Translations under genes and position numbers: made by a program
Shown here: in pieces, positions 33,801 to 45,905 of the stretch
Numbering within the stretch: position 1 is the first letter of the stretch
Layout of the letters: every line of letters begins with the position of its first letter
NCBI GenBank assembly: GCA_004794785.1
Contig: SJOL01008888.1
Location: 461,133 to 525,132, forward strand
Length of the DNA: 64,000 bases
DNA from: Opisthorchis felineus
Lineage: Eukaryota > Platyhelminthes > Trematoda > Opisthorchiida > Opisthorchiidae
Direction: 5' to 3'
Notes under the pieces: model-generated
The model's input: only the letters and a program-made list of their open reading frames with translations
What the model was told of the DNA's origin: nothing
The model's database searches: none

Positions 33801-34035
33801 CATCATAAACGAGGAATTCAGCTGGGTTCCAGACGAGTCTCCCGTTGGAACCAAACTGATATGTAAATGAGTGTATTTCTCTAAGTTCGTGCTATTCGAG
33901 TTCAAGCAGAACACATGGTTGACGGAAACTCGGGGACCGCGCCCACCTGATGAACCACAAGAAGGGCGAAACCGTTCATGGGCTATCGAAGAGTTTTCAG
34001 CAACCTTAAGATTAGTGTAATACGTCTATACAAAG
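33796..34035 (+). repeat. Hammerhead family 1, plus-orientation half joined to its inverse
   Basis: Starting at CATCATAAACGAGGAATTC, the plus-strand body runs to a ribozyme core at 33941-33988: stem I GCCCAC, CTGATGA (33947-33953), partly decayed stem II ending GGGC, then GAAACCGTTC and ATGGGC. The tail TCGAAGAGTTTTCAGCAACC (20 bases) follows. With 33742-33797 this makes a hammerhead-bearing inverted repeat around one body segment. Confidence 0.7.
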
Positions 34036-37030
34036 ATTCTTATTTTGACTAAACTGCAAAACTTCTATTGTCGCAAACTCATTGATATGGTGTGTTTGGT
34101 AGCGACAAATCACTTTTGGCTTCAGTAGCTCTTTATTGGTGGATCGGTGGACCGAAAATCAGCTGTCCGGGACCACTATGTCCAAGGTCAAAATGTCCTA
34201 CACTCACCAAATTTCTGACATAATGTGGTGATCCCATTGCAACACCATCCAACTAATTATACTTTGGTTTGTTAAAAACTCTAAATCAGGCAAAGGTGGG
34301 TTTCCTTATTTCATGGTTTCTGCAGGAACCAGTGGCAGCCTGCATCAAACCTTAAATTCCGTGAACGCCTTTTGATCACACGCAGACTGAACGCAACGTC
34401 TTTCGCTAACAAGTGGAAAACGTGAGGCCATTGTCACTCATTTTAAAAACAATGCATCCGTTCAGGCCCGTTTCTTGAGCAGGGGGTTGAGCTTAATCAA
34501 TTTGGGAGAGGTTTGTAACGTGAGATCTTTCCAGATTCGATCGGCAGAAAGAGAGTAGGCCAGAAATACTGAAGCGAGTTACTGTGCTATTTGGTCACAG
34601 TGGTATTCGGCAAACTGATCCGTCAGATAGTGACCTGAGTGCTTCTCACCCGCTAGTACGATATGAGGTTTGCGTAGAAGGGGGGGGGGATTTTGAGTGA
34701 AGACCGGCCGTTGATGCACCAGCTGTTCAACGTTAACAGGCGCTCAACTGCTTGTGTTTCCGTGGTTGTGGTGAACAAGCTGATGAGTAGTATACAACGT
34801 TTTGATTCAACTTTTGGCCGAATGAATCGGTGCGTATCCAGGTACATCGCTTCCACAGACAGATGTCCACGGGCTATTTGATACCCAATTGTGCCTTTGT
34901 CACTCAAACAAATGCTGCGGAATCGCATCAAGTTGGGGAAGTTTGGTCCTCTAACAGGTGGTCAAAAATACTGTAAGGATCGTTTATTCGGGGCAATCAT
35001 CATTTGCAACTTTTTACAAAAAATGGAATATGGTCAACAAGTGGAGAGCCCACCACAAGCTAACTATTGCGTTCATGATGATGTGACTGTCTGCCAGCAA
35101 CCCGATAGCCAAATTTTCCGGCTGCTGTAAGAGACGTTGAAACGAGTAAATTAAGCTATTGGAAGATTGCCGCACAACCAGAAATGAAAACAGTTTTGGG
35201 TCATCAATAAGGTAACGGGGAATTCGGGCACCAGAACATGATCGCGATATGCACGAGAGAAACGGTTTACTTCCGGTGTTTTGCGGATAACCCGAAAAAA
35301 CAAAGACGAAGACCGTATTGAAACCTGCCACGATCTTGACCAGTTTACACTGAGCATGCAAGCTGTTACGCAGTCAGGTAAACACCCTATGAATGATATT
35401 CACATGGAGAATACTGGCTATATTTATCACTCCTAGTAAGAAAAACACGAAGCGCATCATCTATCTAATCCGTATATCACAACAGTTAATTTCGAGCTTT
35501 TACAGAAATGGTGTTGACTACGGTATGTGCTCCACGCACTTTATCATTAGCTCACGTGACTTTACAACAGAAACCACGTGATCGCATCGTGAAGCCGTCG
35601 CAGAAAACGGCCCAAAGTGAGTCACACCGCGGCCAAATATTGACCGCATCGATTAAAAGTGGAAAGCTAAGTGCTTACGAAGCCTTGAGTTTAAATGTGA
35701 AGGCGGTAAGAGATTTGACAACCGATTTTGACGAGCAGGTGCTACAGGTGGACAGACAAATATGCTGATCATTTCCGGAAGTCCAACAACAATAAGCAAC
35801 CACCCTACAAAGACAGATGGGGAGTTCGAAACTTATTCAGTCATTTTTAGACAATCGTTACCTTTTTCCTGTTGCAATCACCCTTCCTATTCTGTGGACT
35901 CGTTTCTTTGAAATCTGTCAATGGCTTCCGGAATTGCAGGCCTCTAAGCCCCTTGATTTGAGGGCCTGAGGTAATCGAATTTTCGAATGAGATTTGCGCT
36001 GTTTTACTCCTGTCAGGATGCATTAGCAACATCGGTCTAAGAATCCTGCTACACACCGGTCAGTAGTTGAACACCACACGATCACTAGTGCGAGTACCAA
36101 TCATTCTTCATTCAGGCAATTTGCTTCATTTCTATCCGGTATTGAATTTCACCACCCTGAAAAGAAAATTATGCAGAATTTAAAGTCCCCCGACTAGGAC
36201 CTTCGCATTACATCTCTAGAATGCTGGAACGCGCTTGGAAACGGAGAACTCCTTCACAATACCTCATCATTTAGCTAAACACCCAAGAGACTGCGTAATC
36301 AGGGCTCGGTCTTTTGTTATGGGGCTAGGTAAGGATTCAACAGGGCAAGCTGGTCAATACGGAATAGTAAGCACGTGGTGCCATAAATCGAGATGATTTT
36401 ATGGCTGACGGAAAGATGTTTGAGTCCGTATCCGATTAAAAGTTTCTCATGCATAGGTCAAGGAATCAAGAGTACATCGATTTACTGAAACAAACAGGAT
36501 ATTGACATTCTTAGAGTGTTAGTGGCAGAAACCCAAGCTCAACCAGCCCGTGATGTGTGTCTGAATTCGAGGTCTTCAACTCCCGTGCACTCCGTGAAGA
36601 GAGCAACCTTTATGTGAATGGAATTGAGTCCTAATCAGTCCGGTGATTCAGCAACACTTTTGTGGGGCACAGGTAATGAACCTGGACAGGAGGCAGAGCA
36701 GAGCAATACGACAAAATTAGACATGTTTACAATTGATGCGGTCGCTGCAACTCGGAAATCCTTTGGTGCTTATGAAAAAATTGGGAACAAAGGCCCGCAT
36801 TTTGAAAATCATCGTGGTTGTATAAACTGATGAGCATGGCCATTTACCACGTGTACATATGTGACCTACCGGTGTAAGTAAGCTGATGACATTCTGGCTG
36901 GTTGAAACTACCTCATTTCAAAAGGTCGCACGGTATCAGAAATCGATCTTAAAGATGCCTTGATTTAGTCCAGAGGAGGTCCCGTTTATCTTTCACTGAA
37001 AATGCTAGGCACAAGCAAGAGCTTGTTAGT
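34036..37030. other. No gene firmly seen
   Basis: A poly-G run occurs at 34681-34690. The open frame 35508-35768 ends in a coding-like stretch (KSGKLSAYEALSLNVKAVRD), but it has no recognisable family and no splice support. Near 36927-36965 the translation SEIDLKDALI weakly recalls an LTR-retrotransposon RT motif. Confidence 0.35.
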
Positions 37031-37345
37031 ATCTTGTTCCCGCTTGATGTTGAAAATATCCACGACAGTGTACGAATGACAGGGATTATGGACGAACTGG
37101 TTCACACCATTAAGGCGAAGCCTCGCCCAGTGACCCGCAGCCTGGAGACTGGTCGAAGGAAAACGGCGTGCTCAAATTACGCTTGGTTACAGACTTTAAA
37201 TTCAAAGGACAATAGCATGCGCGACTACGACAGGCGTCAACTGGATCCCCAGTTTCAGGAGTTCTCGCAGAAATCTCAATTCGAAGCTCGAGCAGATTAT
37301 ACTCCTGACGGTAACTTCCAAAATGTAAGTCCGCTACATGAATAA
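37031..37345 (+). other. Possible decayed retroelement fragment
   Basis: One frame is open for 103 codons. Another gives ENGVLKLRLVTDFKFKG near 37157-37208, which resembles the sequence just before RT motif 3 in LTR-type polymerases (pattern G..RLVTDF). The similarity is short and could be chance. Confidence 0.25.
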
Positions 37346-38147
37346 TGCCTTTATCATTGTCAACCAGTGTGAACTTTATCAGAACAGCGAACTGCTGAAC
37401 AACGTTTCTGACGCCATACACTTCACAATAAAACAAATAAGACGATAAGAATCCTCCATTCTTGAGCGTCCTCATTACTAGATTTCGAGAAGGACACAGA
37501 CTAATAACCGCAGAAAGTCTGCAGAAAGACGATACATACAGACCAAATTATCCGTTCGCATAACAATCATCCGAATTGCTACAAATAAAGTTTAACCCGG
37601 GCTCTTTCAAAGGGATTGCGATGCACTACAACGCCATGGAATCCAAGATTCGAGAAGATAAGTGTCCACACACAGTTTTCAAACAAACGGATACTCAAGG
37701 AACCTCTTCAGCCAAAACATCGAAAAGCCAAACATGACCTACTTAACAAAAGAACAACACCACATGACAAATCCCACTTCCATATACCTGTAAGATGTCC
37801 GAAATGCCTCAGGATCATCACACCGGTGTAATGAAAAGGTGGTTTACAAACCCAGAGCCTCTTGCAGAAAGCAATATCGAAACCAAGCGGAAAATGGAAG
37901 TAATAAGGAATTTCAATGTTAGAGAAGATTCCCTTCAGGGGTTGTAACATACAAACAAGAAGAAAGCTTTCTTTCAGGCAATTGTCTCTGCATCTCAGTG
38001 TACGAGCACCCGGAAGGTTACCAGTGCGACTGGAACAGGGTCCTGCTGCTGACTCAAGTAAGAACAAAGACAGGACATGAATTCACGGAGGCGTGAGTCT
38101 TTATCTAGGAGGTCATTAACAAACATGCAAAAACATTATTGAGGGGA

Positions 38148-38225
38148 CTCGCTACTCATAAGGTTGTTGAAAACCCTTCGATAACGGTTTCGTACTGTTT
38201 GGGGTTCAGCAGGCATGCACTCAAC
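38148..38225 (-). repeat. Hammerhead family 1 core fragment, decayed
   Basis: The minus strand reads CTGCTGAACCCC, then GTACGAAACCGTTATCG and AAGGGTTTTCAACAACC. GAAA is kept, CUGAUGA is changed to CTGCTGA, and stems are reduced. Confidence 0.55.
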
Positions 38226-39419
38226 ACGCGAACGCTAGTTGCCCTCTAAAGTCTTATCCGAAAATTCTTTATTTAGTATGTCTTTCCCTACTGCCCTTAT
38301 GTACCGATCTCCTCTCATATTCCCCGACCATTCTGAGGATGGTTACCCCTGTTTTGTAAGATCAGTGAAACACGTCCCTAAGTGCGTTCTACTCTCACGG
38401 AATATCTTAGCCATTTTCGTAGTAATCTAGCCCTATAATTCTTGTAGTGATTTTATTGAGTGGTCAGTAATTCGTTTACCCGATTTCACATTAGGCTGCG
38501 TTCGCTTTCTTAAGCATGAAAACTTTACCTAAGAGAACTTCCACGTACTATGACACCCCGTTTTTCCCGGTGTATCGTTAACATTGATTCATCGATTGAT
38601 ACAGTTCCATTACATCTCCTGGATTAGTTCATCTTCGGTAGACTGTTTTTTCGCTAACTTTCTGTCCGGCACAAGTTTGTACGCTGCAAACCCAACTTCC
38701 GGCATACATGAAGCTACTCTTAACTCAACTTGACCTGACTTGACTCAACTTTACTTGGCCTAAACTGATCAGCTTAAGTTGCACACCCTGGTATCACCCC
38801 GGGACTGACACTGGGTTGAATATCATAGCCCGTACAATTGGTCGACACACTGATGGGCAGAAACGCTTGTACGCAAGAAATTTCAGGTTGATACTTCAGC
38901 TTGTACGACTGATGAACATCAGATGTCTAATCTTTTCTCCATATTCGAAACCTTCATTTTTGTGAGGAGATGAACCTAGCGGTCAAATCCAAATTCACGA
39001 ATACCTTGAATTCGAGGGCTCTTGGTGTGCATTCAGAGGATCTAGCCAAACCTAACAGGCTTCTGCCCAAGCTAGTACAAATAATCCCTGATCCTGGGTA
39101 AAATGTATTTATTGCGTGGGAACATTGGGCTGCTATAATCAAACGCGCGTGGGCGTTACTGATGACGCAGGTTTTTCAGGAGGAAACCAATCAAAAATTT
39201 CAAAAAATAATCCGTCGCCTCGTATTGCTTATAGGCACTATACGTACACCAAATTTATTATCGTATAAAAACACACGAGTTAGGCCATCATCCACTCTGG
39301 AGTGAGGATTCAGAGTCTTGGCTTTTGTGTTTAAAAAATTAGTAAGATCGTCTTATAAATGTAGAGGTTTTGAGGATACAGTTAATCGATCTGACGAAAA
39401 TACATTTTCAATTCTTGTA

Positions 39420-39645
39420 AGCGAAGTCAGCCTGCCGTTGAAGACAATCATTCGGCCACCAGCAGTCGATCAGCCGTGTGATTAACCCGCACTCAGACAG
39501 GATACAGCGCCATCATCTACTCACGGGAACCACATCACGTGGCCACGTATTGACAAGATCCTCGTGTGAAAACTTCTCAGATGAAAGTTTCACTGTTCGC
39601 TTTGATTGTTCTTCCTTCTGAGCTACTTATAGGTCAACTATTTCC
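39420..39645 (-). repeat. Hammerhead family 2 body, without core
   Basis: Plus-strand landmarks: ATTCGGCCACCAGCAGTCG, GTGTGATTAACCCGCACTC (19 bases), AGACAGGATACAGCGCC, ACCACATCACGTGGCC and CTCAGATGAAAGTTTCAC, as in 18.3-18.5 kb. Confidence 0.6.
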
Positions 39646-39778
39646 CCGAAAGAATGAGCATTTTGTACCGCACATTCAGCTTACTGTGAACGAAGCGGTG
39701 AATGAGGCGTCTGTGGAATATTCGCTCAGCTGAAATAAGCTTCTGGTACATAGCTGCCATCGCGGCCGAAAGAAGCAT

Positions 39779-39900
39779 GAGAGCTGAGTTACTGCCAGAT
39801 TGTTCAAACCTAGGCAGGAGCAGTCGAGGTGCCGGGGTGGGTTTCGAATCACAAACCTTCCGGTCAGTAAGTTTGCACCTTAACCACTGGGCTTTCTCGT
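39779..39900 (-). repeat. tRNA-derived SINE, 3' truncated
   Basis: The reverse complement gives CCCAGTGGTTAAGGTGCAAA (A box region), CTGACCGGAAGG, B box GATTCGAAACC, then CTCGACTGCTCCTGCCTAGG and GGCAGTAACTCAGC. The second half of the body is missing. Confidence 0.75.
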
Positions 39901-40059
39901 GTTATCTCGAATTCGTTAAAGTACCCAGTGCATCGTCCACATTGACTGTCTTGTATTGCTTGTCAATAGTCCCTCATAAGTATGTTGCTATCGTCTGAGG
40001 AAAGCTAAGAGGTGTCACCTTAGCTTGATCTGAAATGTGGAAATTATTTTTGCCCAAAT

Positions 40060-40345
40060 GCTAAACCGAGGTGCATTCCAAACAACGTGGCAAGAGATGA
40101 AAGATCACAGACGAACCAATGAATTCACGAAAACGCTGTCTCCAAATTAGCCAATCACGTTACGAGATAACAAATAATCTTCAAATGATATATAAGCGCA
40201 CGCAGACAAAGAGGTAATACCCACCTAACTGCGCACTGGTGATGTCTCCTCATATAGTGACGAAACTTTTGCAAGTCAGCTGCCAGGCTCGGCGAACAGA
40301 TAAACAGCCACCTGATCAACAACCAACAAAGAGGCGGAATAAGCC
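40060..40345 (+). repeat. Repeat family 3, copy 2
   Basis: TAGCCAATCACGTTACGAG, GATATATAAGCGCACGCAG, AATACCCACCTAACTGCGCA, CTGGTGATGTCTCCTCATAT (20 bases), then AGTGACGAAACTTTTGCAAG, TCAGCTGCCAGGCTCGGCG and AACAGATAAACAGCCACC. It is colinear with the 10.1 and 44.2 kb copies. Confidence 0.65.
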
Positions 40346-40364
40346 CTGTCTTTAGGGGTTGAAG

Positions 40365-40480
40365 TCGACTTATACACTCATCTGTAAACCAGTTCGGTTT
40401 TGACGGGAGACTCACCTGGAACCCAGCTGAATCTCTCGATTATGGTGTTCTTAAGTAGTGTATTACATCTCTACAAGGCT
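40365..40480. repeat. Hammerhead family 1 fragment with inverted junction
   Basis: Minus-orientation body (ACTCATCTGTAAACCAGTTC, then GGTTTTGACGGGAGACTCAC, CTGGAACCCAGCTGAATCTC, TCGATTATGGTG) joins directly to plus-orientation flank (CTTAAGTAGTGTATTACATC). The ribozyme core is missing at the junction. Confidence 0.6.
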
Positions 40481-40924
40481 CAATATCTTTTCGGGGCGTT
40501 CGTGAAGCAGGGTCTTCTAGTAACTAAGTGGTGGGTGGCTATTACTACCGCTCAGGGGAGTATCGCTGCCTGACTCATTTGTATCACATGTGATCCGCTA
40601 GTTCAACCCCACACTGCTAGTGACATGAAATGAATACCCTTTCTCCTAGCTTCCAGTAATGTTAACTCAACAGACTACCGCCAGTTATCCCGATTTCCTC
40701 CAGTCACGTTTCCAACCGAGAATCGACAGTTCAGAACGACAGATTTCGCCCACCTTCAGTTCCTGATTTATTCTCTGTTTGGCTGTCCTCATTTAATGTC
40801 CTCAATCAGTTGATCTACACTCACCTTTTGTTCTTTCTATTACGGTTTTCGCTCACCTGAACGACGAATATTGTATTGTTCTTATCGACCGCTTAATGAT
40901 ACCGATGGGTGTGAAATTTTGCCC

Positions 40925-42480
40925 TTATAAAACTTTTACTTGTAGGAAATTCTCCGGACCCAGCCCAATTATGGATGCCGAATTATTGGTAATTTGAAAC
41001 GCTAAGCTGGCCACGAGACGTGATGCTTTTCTGTCACCAGCTGGACTTCCCAAACTCTTGATTTTCCCGTTTGCATCCGGGATAGCGACAAACCACATAG
41101 ATTGGATTTCTTCCTCACCTCCAAACTCAATAGTCTTTCTGGCTTTTTTTCGACTTCCATCCAAGACCCTCAGACTATAACACACTGTATATACACTGTA
41201 TACGGGGTGTGTGTGTGTGTGTACGGTTTTTCCGATTTCTTGCCGTGTTTCCTGGCGACACTGTCCTGCCGACCGGTTTCCACTCGCATCCCCGGGATGG
41301 CGCATCAGCGTCTTCGACGACGCGCTCCTGTTTATTCTTCATCTTCTAAACTCGGTAACTATCCTACTCCTTGGCAGCGTAATATGTCTGTCAACGGATC
41401 GTTGTCCGTTGCCTTCGTGGCACAATCACTCTGGGTAGCTGTTTACCTGCAATCTCTGCAATTCCTTTACCAATCCCTTTTCCGACGGAAAGCGCTGGTA
41501 TCTTTGTAGATCACTTGGCCAAGACCTCCAGGTCCCCTCCTTCGTGAATCTTAGCATTCTCCGAGATACATTCCAAAGTACCCGACGTTTCGAGGTGGAC
41601 TGTACGCTTATCGTCCCCTCCATTCTGATAATTAATTGAGCTAGATGCTTCTTGCGGGCGTGATCGATTTGTGAGCACCTTAAAGGATTTTTACAACTCG
41701 GCACATCTGCACAGGGTATCTCAAGGGTTTATTTTCTCATCTACCCTCTTTGTACCGTAAATAAAGGTTCTTACCGATGTTTAGGTCACTTACGATAATA
41801 CTGTCCGTCCGATTGGGTTCTGTTCCAACGAACCTTCCGCTATTCTTCAGATTCCGTCTTCAGACGACCAGCACTATGAACGACGATATCCTCAGCATTC
41901 GTACTTGGCGTTTTGCAATCGCTGCTATGTTCAGCTCTGCCAATCCCTCCGTATTTCCATCGCACCTCCGCATTCTTCGACAGCCTCCTGGCTTTTTGTT
42001 CTTTGTTGCTGTATTTTCACTTCGTTCAGTCAGCAAACTGACGAATGAAGCCTCGTCGAATATAGCTGTACTCCAATCCCGTGCCTGCGACCGTTTCAAA
42101 AATATCAGATTTCCCCCAGCCGGAGCATTGTTTTAAAGTCTATGGCGAGATCCTCGCAGCCACCTCTCGATTTTGTACAGCACACGAAAATATTTACTTA
42201 CCCCCTTGACGACCAATCCCTTACTGACAGCTCTAGTCTATTCTAGGTTGTTGGGACTTAGCATGCCTCTATGTATGTCATGACAGTTCCGGACAACCCA
42301 CATCATCTGTAAACTCTCAAGAGATCCACTCGGCTTACTTTCTGCGGTTACCACCACCAAGTCATCGGTCTCCATTTTCCGACCGATCCATTCGTCTCTT
42401 CTTCCGCCCCCCCCAAACCCTGAGACTCCCCATCACCCAATGAAAAGCCCGCCTTCTTCCACGATCTCTACAGTAGAGGT
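40925..42480 (-). pseudogene. Decayed or intron-split coding region of unknown identity
   Basis: The minus strand is purine-rich and shows long coding-like stretches in changing frames, in 5' to 3' order. Near 42400-42265: METDDLVVVTAESKPSGSLE, then SLQMMWVVRNCHDIHRGML. Near 42070-41960: RDWSTAIFDEASFVSLLTER. Near 41820-41750: GTEPNRTDSIIVSDLNIGKN. Near 41620-41460: LETSGTLECISENAKIHEGG, then DLEVLAKVIYKDTSAFPSEK. Near 41140-40930: RKTIEFGGEEEIQSMWFVAI, then PDANGKIKSLGSPAGDRKAS. Only two stops interrupt the first 500 nt in one frame. I recognise no domain. It is either an old transposon or a degenerate gene; real introns cannot be excluded (a possible donor AG|gtaaac lies near 41453). Confidence 0.4.
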
Positions 42481-43425
42481 ATCACGTTCCTCGGTAAGCC
42501 AACTTGTTGTAACCTATTATGATCAGCAAACTTCGTGAATGGCTGGCATGCGAATGTGTACATTCAATACTTGGGTCCGTTTTTGGTAAAGCACGATTTA
42601 AACATCCTTCATCAAGCAAATTACCTCATATTCCTTACTTTTTTCCGAAAGATAAATACCACAATTTCACCATTCTTCTGTGGCATCGAGGGCTATTGCA
42701 GTAAACTAAGACTCCAAATATTTACGACATTGCGTTCCTAAACGTGTGACTAGATCCTGAAACTCGGTGGTTTTACGATCACACGTTTCTTTCCAGAATC
42801 TAAAACTAATGAAGGTTGACATTCCACTCTATTCCACTCGATGAATTAAAACCTTGACTCTGTCTTAATTCCGAGACCGTTGTACAATATCTGTTAAAGT
42901 ACTCAGATTATTCTGTTACAAACTTTGGTAGATTTGAATGCTGCTCCGTTATCGTCTGCTCTATTTTGGTTGAAAAGTTTCCACATTGCTTGCAGAACTC
43001 ACTCAATACATAACCATTTGTTTACAAGCGTCAATGCGAATTCGTGGACCAATCATTCCCTGAATTGAGCCTATCCATACCATTTCGAGTGTCATGTGAA
43101 CGGAACTGTCACGTGTTCGATTATCTTCTCTTCGCATCGGAGCATGCCGAAACTTGATACTTCTGGCATGCGTACACATATAGGTGGAGTGGAAATGAAA
43201 CAAACAAGATGAGGATCCAGGTGGATCATCCAGCCTGACCCGTATTTTGCTCGTATCACGTGACAGCTAAGCCGAATGGAATATTAGCTTTGTTTGTGAC
43301 AAATTCTGCCGATTTCCTGCGAACTATGGTTTCTGTTAGTTCTCTTCATGTCAGTCTGACAGATCCATTTACAGATAACACCGAGCTGTGTAGTGTGAGG
43401 AGACGTGGTAATTTTTCAATGGAGA
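42481..43425. other. No gene seen
   Basis: Short open frames only. No named repeat is visible. Confidence 0.4.
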
Positions 43426-43429
43426 TTTT

Positions 43430-43670
43430 GTGTTGTAACTGGAGTCAGTCTATGCTGAAAAGCTGAGAAGCACTCACTGTGCAGCCGCTTCATCCTTAGC
43501 AGGACTCATCGGCAGTGCGTATCTAAAAAAATCCGGGAAAGTTTGAACCTGCAACCTCCCGGCTAGTAGCAGTTCGGCCACGAGTGGTTGATCAGTCTTG
43601 TGATTAACTCAATTAGACAGGATATAGCATCACTCAGTCTTCACTGATGGAGACCGGTTTCTCAGATAGG
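43430..43670 (-). repeat. Hammerhead family 2 element with decayed core
   Basis: The minus-strand core at about 43475-43517 reads GCACTGCCGATGAGTCCTGC (20 bases), then TAAGGATGAAGCGGCTGCAC and AGTG. Stem I GCACTG/CAGTGA and stem II GTCC/GGAT are good, but CCGATGA and GAAG carry single changes in the core. The body to the right has CAGTTCGGCCACGAGTGG and GTGATTAACTCAATTAG. Confidence 0.65.
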
Positions 43671-43674
43671 CATA

Positions 43675-43985
43675 ATGTGTTCGCTCAGGAAAATATACTG
43701 CAATATTTCGAACGTCGTACCAACAGAAACATGAGGAGGCCTTGTGCAGCGCATTCAGTTGAAAAATATCAAAAACGAGAAATTCATTTGAGTCTCGGTA
43801 ACACCAATTTAGTTTGCAAACGAGTACATTTCGCCAGTTGTGTACAATTTAGGTGCAAACATAACAATGTTCACATAAACTCGAGGACTATCCCATGAAC
43901 ACTAGGAAGGGCGAAGCCGGTTGTTGGCTGTCGAAGAGCTTTCAACAGCCTTATGATTAGTGTGTTCCGTCTGGAATAAATCGTT
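43675..43985 (+). repeat. Hammerhead family 1, near-complete plus-strand monomer
   Basis: Body: ACTGCAATATTTCGAACGTC, GTACCAACAGAAACATGAGG, GCGCATTCAGTTG, AAAAACGAGAAATTC, AGTTTGCAAACGAGTACATT. The ribozyme region at about 43885-43930 is decayed (CCCATGAACACTAGGAAGGG, then CGAAGCCGGTTGTTGGC). Tail: TGTCGAAGAGCTTTCAACAG. The unit length is about 300 bp. Confidence 0.65.
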
Positions 43986-44149
43986 TCCACATGTTTTGGA
44001 ATGTCTCTGGTCTGCGGGTGAATTTGATGACTGAAATAAATCGAACGCTTGCGCACTTTCCCTGCTGTACAGCTAAGAGTTTTTATTCCAAATAATTCCA
44101 GAAGAGAGCATGTTAAAGTTTTAGTGTTTGTTTTTCATTTTGTTCAGAA

Positions 44150-44375
44150 TACATCTGACCAATCAGCTGGCCAATAATCCATAAGCAGATTTTTCAACAG
44201 CCAATCACGTTAGAGGCATGACATGAGCTTGGATGCTACAAAAACACAAGAAGAAAGAGTCGAAGTGCCCACCCAACCTGTCACTACGGATGTCTCTCAG
44301 ACTAGTGACGAAATGTTTGCAAGCGACTTGAAAGAACCAGAGAGTAAATCAGCGGATCAACAACCAAGTAGCGCA
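44150..44375 (+). repeat. Repeat family 3, copy 3
   Basis: GCCAATCACGTTAGAGGC, GTGCCCACCCAACCTGTCAC (20 bases), TACGGATGTCTCTCAGACTA, then GTGACGAAATGTTTGCAAGC and GATCAACAACC. It is colinear with the copies at 10.1 and 40.1 kb but more diverged in the ribozyme-like part. Confidence 0.6.
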
Positions 44376-45765
44376 TCTAGGCTACCAGCATACGGTCAAA
44401 ACACCGGATTACACTCGTTTATCAACAAATGCCAAGTACCTATTTCACACCGAATATTCTTTCACTGGACACTCCTTATCCTAGATTTTACAACAAACAC
44501 CTTTTGCCTAGCTACCCGGCCCGGATTTTAACACGATTGACCGCTTAGTTTTATCCACTTGCTTGTTTTCAGCAAGGGACATAAATTGCCAGGCGATTTC
44601 AATGCGCTGTACGTATGCCGTCGAACATACAGCCATTCATCATGACTTCAGACGCATTCAATCACTTTCCATGCCCGTTCGGTCTGGCGTGGTTGTAAGG
44701 TTTGTGACGCGTCACGCAGCCCGACAGAAAACACTATAACTTAATTTGAATCTATGCTTCATCTGCACACAACACTCCCATCGTTTGTCCACTGGACGCA
44801 AGAGTGTGCGCACGTGACCGAGTTCTCGGACAAACCAGGACGGGTTGATGGTACCAGCTGTTGTGCTTGTGCACTGGTCGATCGTTTCGATGACTAGAAA
44901 TCGATGATTGGCTGATCATATCATGATGACATCTGAGGTCACAAATTTTGTGCTTTTAGTCCAAAATGGTGAATTTTTTCTTTGTTTCTGCCCTGTCTTC
45001 GGTTCACCGGGAATCGCCCTCAGAGTCGCAGCTTGTATTGTAGTTTGACTGAAATGTGGGAAAACTGATTTTCAGGGGTGGGACATTGAGTATTCTGGTG
45101 TTGACACAGCCAGGTTTATTGAACGGTCCATGCGATCAACACCAGAAACTACGGCCCGGCTTCAGTGGGACTCATTCAAATCACAGGAAATCACGAAGCT
45201 AAACCACTATGCCTTATTTTTAGTTCACAACAGGGTTTCTGAGTCTGCTCACTGGGAAGAGACAACGTGTATCCGGGAGCCTTCTGAATCCGACATATCT
45301 TGTCTCAGAAGATTGTCGCCCTAAAGTACAGTAAGCAACTTGGAAACAATGGAAGAAGGGGATGTGAATTCATCTCAGGCCAGAAACAATACTGTATTCG
45401 GATTATGCAATCAAACCGGGTCTTTCAAAGGAGCGAAAAATGCGACGAACCGCCAAATATCGTGCGAAAAGCCAGCTTCCGAAAAATGATATCACTGTGA
45501 AGCAGGCTGTTGACCTTGGGAGCTTGGGAGCACATGCTTCCAACGTATATATTCGGTCTCAGTGACCAGCGGTTGGTTGCCGCTGGGGATATCTTAAACT
45601 ACACCTGTTTCCATTAAGAGAATTCAGGGATAGTAACTATCCAAAGATTTCGCAGTGTGACTAACTCCTTTCGTATTCTCCAATGAGCTCAAGACACTTG
45701 TCTGTCAGGATGGCCGTTACAGATACGCCAGTTTGCCGACTGCGACCATTATAGGTTCACTCGAA
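44376..45765. other. No gene seen
   Basis: Open frames of up to about 65 codons only. Nothing recognisable. Confidence 0.4.
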
Positions 45766-45769
45766 AGTA

Positions 45770-45905
45770 ATTATGTTTCCGCTTTAGGGAAACACGCTCA
45801 TTTGCATACCAATTTGGTTTTGACGGGAGAGGTATCTGGAACCCAGCTGAATCTCTCGTTTAAGATGTTTTCGGCAAACTTATGAGTAGTGTATTGCGTT
45901 TATGT
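45770..45905. repeat. Hammerhead family 1 fragment with inverted junction
   Basis: Minus-orientation body (GCTCATTTGCATACCAATTT, GGTTTTGACGGGAGAGG, GGAACCCAGCTGAATCTCTC, GTTTAAGATG) is followed directly by plus-orientation flank (TTTTCGGCAAACTTATGAGT, AGTGTATTGCG). The junction is the same as at 40.44 kb and, in reverse, near 15.06 kb. Confidence 0.65.

Larger units (their letters stand above)
37346..40055. other. Mostly unrecognised; contains entries at 38.15, 39.42 and 39.78 kb
   Basis: Outside the listed repeats I see no gene. An open frame on the minus strand (37708-38067, 119 codons) has no recognisable domain. A run of near-repeats (CTTAACTCAACTTGACCTGA to CTCAACTTTACTTGGCC) lies at 38718-38765. 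Confidence 0.4.

Noticed and set aside
37031..37345. Firm LTR-retrotransposon call
   Set aside because: Only one short RT-like string (LKLRLVTDF) is present. Without catalytic motifs the call is too weak, so it is listed only as a low-confidence note.
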